The notes beneath the pieces were generated by a model that saw only the letters and a program-made list of their open reading frames with translations, ran no database searches and was not told where the DNA came from. Positions 60,205-64,000 of a stretch of 64,000 nt of DNA are shown here, piece after piece. The position numbers and the translations under genes are program-made. The DNA comes from CAMDPA01 sp964574325 (GTDB lineage Bacteria; Pseudomonadota; Alphaproteobacteria; Rhizobiales; Hyphomicrobiaceae): contig CAZNMY010000011.1 in the NCBI GenBank assembly GCA_964574325.1, positions 27,975 through 91,974 of the forward strand, read 5' to 3'. The first letter of the stretch is position 1, and each line of letters opens with the position of its first letter.

Positions 60205-60675
60205 TCAAGCCTTCTGGCCAAGCGGTAAGCCCCACTCGGCGTTCAATGCCGCCTGCAGGTTTGCGAGGCCACGTGAGCCGATGCGGGCCTCTAGCTCGGC
60301 TTCGACCTCAACCAAACAGGCACGGGCGTCGGTCGCGACCTTGATGCCTCGCGCCGTCATCTGAACGATCTTCCGGTTTCCTGCGGCGGGATCATCGATC
60401 AACTTCAGCACCCCAAGCTTCTGCAGCTCTCGCGTGGATCTGTAGACGGCCTGTCGCGAAACTCCCATGCGCCGCGCAACCGCCGACGCGTGGGTCTCCC
60501 CACAATCTAGGTTGGCCAGAAAGGCCAAGTGCGCGGGGCTCAAGCTCTTGTGGCCTTTCTTCGACATCAGATGCAGGAGGCTAACGACGAGCCATTGCTG
60601 CGCCTGCATCAGCGCCTGGCCGAGCGGCGCGTCTGGCGGTGCGTCGCGACCGCTTCTTGTCAACAATGTTGACAT
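60205..60675 (-). CDS. MarR-family regulator
   Basis: A 156-residue MarR-type regulator: LSPAHLAFLANLDCGETHASAVARRMGVSRQAVYRSTRELQKLGVLKLIDDPAAGNRKIVQMTARG. The ATG at 60675 is preferred; 60693 is an alternative. It diverges from the membrane protein at 60731, which it likely regulates. Confidence 0.9.
   Translation of the reverse strand: MSTLLTRSGRDAPPDAPLGQALMQAQQWLVVSLLHLMSKKGHKSLSPAHLAFLANLDCGETHASAVARRMGVSRQAVYRSTRELQKLGVLKLIDDPAAGNRKIVQMTARGIKVATDARACLVEVEAELEARIGSRGLANLQAALNAEWGLPLGQKA
60659..60673. promoter_or_regulatory. MarR operator, perfect 15-bp palindrome
   Basis: GTCAACAATGTTGAC is perfectly symmetrical around its central base. It overlaps the first codons of the MarR gene and lies 58 bases before the divergent gene, so the repressor could control both genes. 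A half-site, CGTCAAC, recurs at about 60698-60704. Confidence 0.6.
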
Positions 60676-60730
60676 TCTCTTCGGCCTCTCCATTTATCGT
60701 CAACGCAGTTTACAACATTAGGAGGCCGAC

Positions 60731-61609
60731 ATGAAGCCGCTTCGCATGGTGATGCGCCTCAATGCAACCACGTGCGTGGTGTTCGGCGCGCTTTTCTTAT
60801 TGTTTCCTCGAGCGGTAGCCGGTTTTGTTGGAGCTGCGCCCGCGTGGCTTGTCGCCGTCATCGGCGCCGGATTGATCCTCAATGGCGGTCACCTCGCGTT
60901 CGCTTCGTCGAGGACAAAAGTTCTGCCGATGGAAGTGCTCTACTTCTCGGCAGGTGATCTGCTCTGGGTAACCGTCACGTTGCTGCTCGTCGGGGCCGGA
61001 ATTTGGATCACGACGGCATACGGCATCATTGCGGCAGTCACGGTGGCAATCGTTGTCGGGGTGCTCGGTCTCTCGCAAGTCGCATGGCTGTCGCGCTCGG
61101 GCGTGTCGCACCCGCTAAGCATGCCCGCCGAAACTGAAGATCATCTTCCCGCGCGCCTGTCGACAGCGCGGGCGATTGCCGTGTCCTGGGTATCCATGAA
61201 GACCTGGGTGAAACTCTGGCTGATTGTTGTGAATGCGGTGTTCCTCGGCGCTCTCGCCTTCTGGCCATCGCAGTTCGCGACACTGACGATGGCGGCTTAT
61301 GTCGCATCAGGTCCTTGGCTGGCCGCTATTGCGATCGCACAGCGCGGCCTCACTCGCTTGCTGGGCCTCGCACATCTCATCCCGTGGGCGCCGCTACTTG
61401 TGATGATGATCGGGCAGGGCTTCGCCGCTGGCGGTGCGGAAGCTGCATCGCCTGGAGCCTACCTCTACTCCATGATCGTCCTCGGATGCGTCTTCGTCTG
61501 CCTGTTGCTCGACGCAGCGGACGTTTGGCGGTGGCACAAGGGCGAGCGTTACCGGCTCGGATCGAGTGCAGCACATCGTGTCGGGGCCTCGAAACTTGCG
61601 CAGGCCTGA
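60731..61609 (+). CDS. Multi-pass membrane protein under MarR control
   Basis: A 292-residue membrane protein with about eight hydrophobic segments. TAGGAGG lies before the ATG. The first half (residues 10-110) and second half (160-265) may be related halves. No transport motif recognised; MarR-linked membrane proteins often export or sense small compounds (inference). Confidence 0.8.
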   Translation: MKPLRMVMRLNATTCVVFGALFLLFPRAVAGFVGAAPAWLVAVIGAGLILNGGHLAFASSRTKVLPMEVLYFSAGDLLWVTVTLLLVGAGIWITTAYGIIAAVTVAIVVGVLGLSQVAWLSRSGVSHPLSMPAETEDHLPARLSTARAIAVSWVSMKTWVKLWLIVVNAVFLGALAFWPSQFATLTMAAYVASGPWLAAIAIAQRGLTRLLGLAHLIPWAPLLVMMIGQGFAAGGAEAASPGAYLYSMIVLGCVFVCLLLDAADVWRWHKGERYRLGSSAAHRVGASKLAQA

Positions 61610-61712
61610 GCGAGTATGACAGCAGATCCCGGAACAGTTCACAGGGATGTGTGGGGTCCCGGATCGCGAGGCGAGATAGTTTCAAGCGACGAACCACAAC
61701 TCGAGCGCCCCG

Positions 61713-62708
61713 ATGCGAAAACGATTGACCCTGCTGCTTTGCGTCCTCGCTCAACTTCTTGCGTCTGCGGCACTCGCCGATCCAGCCACCTGGAAAAAGG
61801 AGGGGTGGACGAAAACTGACTTCACGCGAGCCAAGATAAAATGGGAGGAGATCCTCTCTGGTGGCCCGCCGAAGGATGGTATTCCCTCGATCGACAGGCC
61901 GGATTTCAAAGCGGTTGCCGAAATCCGCGATTTGGCGCCGAACGAACCGGTGATCGGCCTCGAGATCGCCGGTGATGCCCGTGCATATCCGCTGCGCATC
62001 TTGATCTGGCACGAGATCGTCAACGACGTGGTCGGCGAGAGGCCTGTCACCGTGACGTACTGCCCGCTCTGCAACTCGGCCGTCGTATTCGACCGGCGCG
62101 TCGGCGGGCGGTTGCTCGATTTCGGTACGACGGGCAAGCTGCGTAACTCCGACCTCGTCATGTACGATCGCCAGACCGAATCTTGGTGGCAGCAGTTCAC
62201 GGGCGAGGCCGTCGTCGGAGAACTGCTCGGCGATGAGCTGAAACTCATACCGGCGCGGCTCGAATCCTTTGCCGAGTTCACGGCGCGCCATCCGACCGGC
62301 AAGGTGCTGGTGCCGAACAGTCCGAGCATGCGCCGCTATGGCACGAACCCTTACGTCAGCTACGACACATCGCGTGCGCCATTTCTGTATCGCGGCAGCA
62401 TGCCGGAAGGCATCGAGCCGATGGCGCGCGTCGTCGTCGTCAAGGCCGATCGGTCAAAACCTGTCATCGTCTCGCTGGAGCACCTGCGAAAGTTGGGCGC
62501 GGTCTCATTGAAGGGCGTGCGGCTGACATGGCGCGCTGGCCAGACCTCTGCTCTGGATGTGGCGCAGATCGCCAAGGGGCTTGACGTCGGCACGGTCGAG
62601 GCGGTGAGTGATGCACCGGAGTCCAAGGGCGCGCTTCTGCCCTATGACGTGACCTTCGCCTTCGTCGCCCACGCCTTCCATCCCGACGTGCCGATCGAGG
62701 GGAAATAG
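61713..62708 (+). CDS. Exported DUF3179 protein
   Basis: A 331-residue protein with a signal peptide (RLTLLLCVLAQLLASAALA) and a DUF3179 domain: VTYCPLCNSAVVFDRRVGG, WHEIVNDVVGERP and WWQQFTGEAVVGELLGD. Cys in CPLC may bind metal. Function of the family unknown. It is followed by a convergent region. Confidence 0.88.
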   Translation: MRKRLTLLLCVLAQLLASAALADPATWKKEGWTKTDFTRAKIKWEEILSGGPPKDGIPSIDRPDFKAVAEIRDLAPNEPVIGLEIAGDARAYPLRILIWHEIVNDVVGERPVTVTYCPLCNSAVVFDRRVGGRLLDFGTTGKLRNSDLVMYDRQTESWWQQFTGEAVVGELLGDELKLIPARLESFAEFTARHPTGKVLVPNSPSMRRYGTNPYVSYDTSRAPFLYRGSMPEGIEPMARVVVVKADRSKPVIVSLEHLRKLGAVSLKGVRLTWRAGQTSALDVAQIAKGLDVGTVEAVSDAPESKGALLPYDVTFAFVAHAFHPDVPIEGK

Positions 62709-63133
62709 AAAAATTCGCGTATCATCCCCGCAATGTCCGCTTAGCCCCCGGATTCCCGACGCTCAACATTCGGCGTCTTTGACTTCCGCATGCCCCCTTA
62801 TGGCCCAATCCGTTTTCGTGCCGGACGGTCGGTTCCGAGGGATCTTCGGCCGGGCTGCTGGCGCATTGCGCGACGTCAAGTTGATATCAAGGTTCTCCCT
62901 CGAACAGCGCAACGCCTAGCACTAAACTATCTTGCATCAAGTCACTGAGTTTTCATGCTTTAATTACGATGCGGGGCCATGACTGCAATAGCTGTTGCGG
63001 GCCCCCGCAACCAATCTATATCGGGCGCACCGAAGTTCCGGTTCCAAGACTAGAACTTCCACGCACCAACAGAGCTGTTTCCGGACTCTTCCCAACGTGC
63101 TTCGCGAGTGTATGGCCTCGGTGCTGCGGGCGG
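62709..63133. other. Convergent intergenic region with a strong hairpin
   Basis: No supported gene. GTTGCGGG (62994-63001) pairs with CCCGCAAC (63004-63011), an 8-bp stem with a 2-base loop. Its place between convergent genes suits a bidirectional terminator, but no T-run follows on either strand. Confidence 0.4.
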
Positions 63134-63655
63134 TCAGGGCTCCGGTGCGGTGGGCTCGGATTGAACGTACCAACGTCGCATCAACACCATGAGGGCAAAG
63201 ACAACAACCGGTACAATGAGCCACTGCGCGAGCGGTGATCCGCCAATCTGGTAGCCGAGGATCGGCACCGTCGGCATAGCCGTATCATAGCTCCACGATT
63301 GGCGGGCGTAGACGTTGAGCCACTCGCTGTATGCCGTGTAGGCAATTCCGAGAGGGACGGCGAGGGCGGCTATGTATTGGGCTTGCGCGCGCGGCCAACT
63401 CCAGGCTCTGAGCAGTACAACCGATGCCAGCAGAACACTCAATGCGATCAGGACATCGCCGCCTGTACAGTGCAGAACGGCGAAGGCCAGCTCTGTTCGT
63501 GATGCCGTCCGCCAGAGACTGTAAAGCGGCAGCTGCGTGATCTCCCAGAGAAGATGCCCGACAGCGGACAAGGCGGCGTAAAGCGCGAGCGCATTGAGGC
63601 GCTCGCGCGATCGTGGGCCGGCAGCATTCTCAGCCGCTCGCCTCGAGTCCCTCAC
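63134..63655 (-). CDS. Multi-pass membrane protein coupled to the metal efflux genes
   Basis: A 173-residue protein with four hydrophobic segments (ALYAALSAVGHLLWEI, AVLHCTGGDVLIALSVLLASVVLLRAW, YIAALAVPLGIAYTAYSEW, WLIVPVVVFALMVLM) and short polar loops with an acidic and His-containing pattern. The GTG at 63655 overlaps the stop of the preceding miniprotein (GTGA), which supports this start. Frame is open further upstream. Function unknown. Confidence 0.7.
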   Translation of the reverse strand: MRDSRRAAENAAGPRSRERLNALALYAALSAVGHLLWEITQLPLYSLWRTASRTELAFAVLHCTGGDVLIALSVLLASVVLLRAWSWPRAQAQYIAALAVPLGIAYTAYSEWLNVYARQSWSYDTAMPTVPILGYQIGGSPLAQWLIVPVVVFALMVLMRRWYVQSEPTAPEP

Positions 63656-63759
63656 CGGAAGAAGACGTATTTGACGAGGGCGGCAATCACCAGCGCGACG
63701 AGCACAACCACGACGAAGTGCCCGAGGCCCATGCCCCACATCCATCCTTCATTCATCAT
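63652..63759 (-). CDS. 35-residue membrane peptide
   Basis: The product begins MMNEGWMWGMGLGHF and has one hydrophobic helix (VVVVLVALVIAALVKYVFF). Its start overlaps the pump gene's stop and its stop overlaps the next start, so it is translated in a coupled chain. The N-terminal Met/Trp/His-rich segment could contact copper or silver; a role as pump accessory subunit is an inference. Confidence 0.6.
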   Translation of the reverse strand: MMNEGWMWGMGLGHFVVVVLVALVIAALVKYVFFR

Positions 63760-64000
63760 GTCGCGTGCTCCTCCACGATTGCTGCCGGTTGCTGAGGCGC
63801 CTGAGGCACTGTGGCTTCAGCGAGGGGCAGACCAACACCCTTGACCAACGCATAGATCGCCGGAATGACGACCAGCGTCAGCACGGTCGAGGACACCATG
63901 CCACCGATCATCGGCACGGCGATGCGCTGCATCACCTCCGAGCCCGTGCCGTGGCTCCACAGGATCGGCACGAGGCCGGCCATGATCGCGATCACGGTCA
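63756..64000 (-). CDS. cusA: Heavy-metal efflux RND pump, C-terminal end
   Basis: Only the last 81 residues or so are in the window; the gene continues to the right. IAIMAGLVPILWSHGTGSEVMQRIAVPMIGGMVSSTVLTLVVIPAIYALV matches the end of CusA/SilA-type copper/silver pumps. The C-terminus is slightly extended (PQAPQQPAAIVEEHAT). Coupled to the 35-residue peptide by ATGA. Confidence 0.92.
   Translation of the reverse strand, partial: TVIAIMAGLVPILWSHGTGSEVMQRIAVPMIGGMVSSTVLTLVVIPAIYALVKGVGLPLAEATVPQAPQQPAAIVEEHAT

Noticed and set aside
61377..62291. 304-residue minus-strand frame
   Set aside because: It lies opposite the membrane protein and the DUF3179 gene, both of which have signal/membrane features and family motifs.
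62994..63011. Strong intrinsic terminator
   Set aside because: The hairpin is good, but no T-run follows on either strand, so it is only mentioned within the intergenic entry.

Overview
The window is high-GC, densely packed bacterial DNA. The gene families (VirD4/TraG coupling protein, MobC plus MOBP-type relaxase, ArdC, HxlR/TetR/LysR regulators, ECF sigma factor with zinc-binding anti-sigma, DoxX, DUF1801, GFA, DUF899, L,D-transpeptidases) fit an alphaproteobacterium, most likely of the order Hyphomicrobiales. That placement is an inference from gene content; no rRNA or tRNA gene was seen to confirm it.

The left part (1 to about 31.4 kb) is a conjugative or mobilisable element, either an integrated element or plasmid-derived DNA. 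A minus-strand operon (1-3932) carries a VirD4-type coupling protein and accessory genes and runs off the left edge. A divergent plus-strand operon (4566-9543) is a run of about 16 very small genes. Most are joined by a near-identical junction in which the ribosome binding site lies inside the last codons of the upstream gene and start and stop overlap as ATGA. At 10161-10245 lies a cloverleaf of inverted repeats, a strong oriT candidate, followed by mobC and the relaxase. Cargo follows from 13.2 to 27.3 kb: regulators, DoxX membrane proteins, a truncated haemoglobin, a broken nitrilase, a secreted cyclase, an AmpR-like regulator divergent from a class D beta-lactamase, a Schlafen/AlbA-type ATP-binding protein flanked by short repeats, and an HNH endonuclease gene with one in-frame TAG. 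From 27.7 to 31.4 kb is an ArdC antirestriction operon. Its leader can fold into two mutually exclusive hairpins, one of which hides the ardC ribosome binding site, and its last gene looks like a PD-(D/E)XK nuclease.

The most interesting locus is 31562-37910. Five tightly coupled genes encode a calcineurin-like phosphoesterase with a C-terminal helical adaptor, a helper protein, two distinct GTPases (one with an N-terminal Cys cluster) and a GAP1-like protein. This matches the 'double-GTPase / GAP1' biological conflict systems predicted by comparative genomics. It is probably an anti-phage or programmed-response system carried by the element, with the phosphoesterase as likely effector.

From about 38 kb rightwards the DNA looks like accessory chromosome. 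A CGNR regulator and a DUF899 gene remnant lead into a 16-kb run (39.0-54.7 kb) of small stress and detoxification genes: GST, five VOC-domain genes, three SRPBCC proteins, two YciI-like proteins with an ECF42-type sigma factor, two cupins, two DUF1801, two GFA, an AAC(3)-I-like acetyltransferase, an Ada-type repair regulator, DUF899, DUF998 and others. After a convergent terminator, 55.0-60.7 kb carries two L,D-transpeptidases with a periplasmic rhodanese, a DoxX protein, an anti-sigma/ECF sigma pair and a MarR regulator, followed by membrane and DUF3179 genes. The right edge is the 3' end of a heavy-metal RND pump gene, translationally coupled to a 35-residue membrane peptide and another membrane protein.
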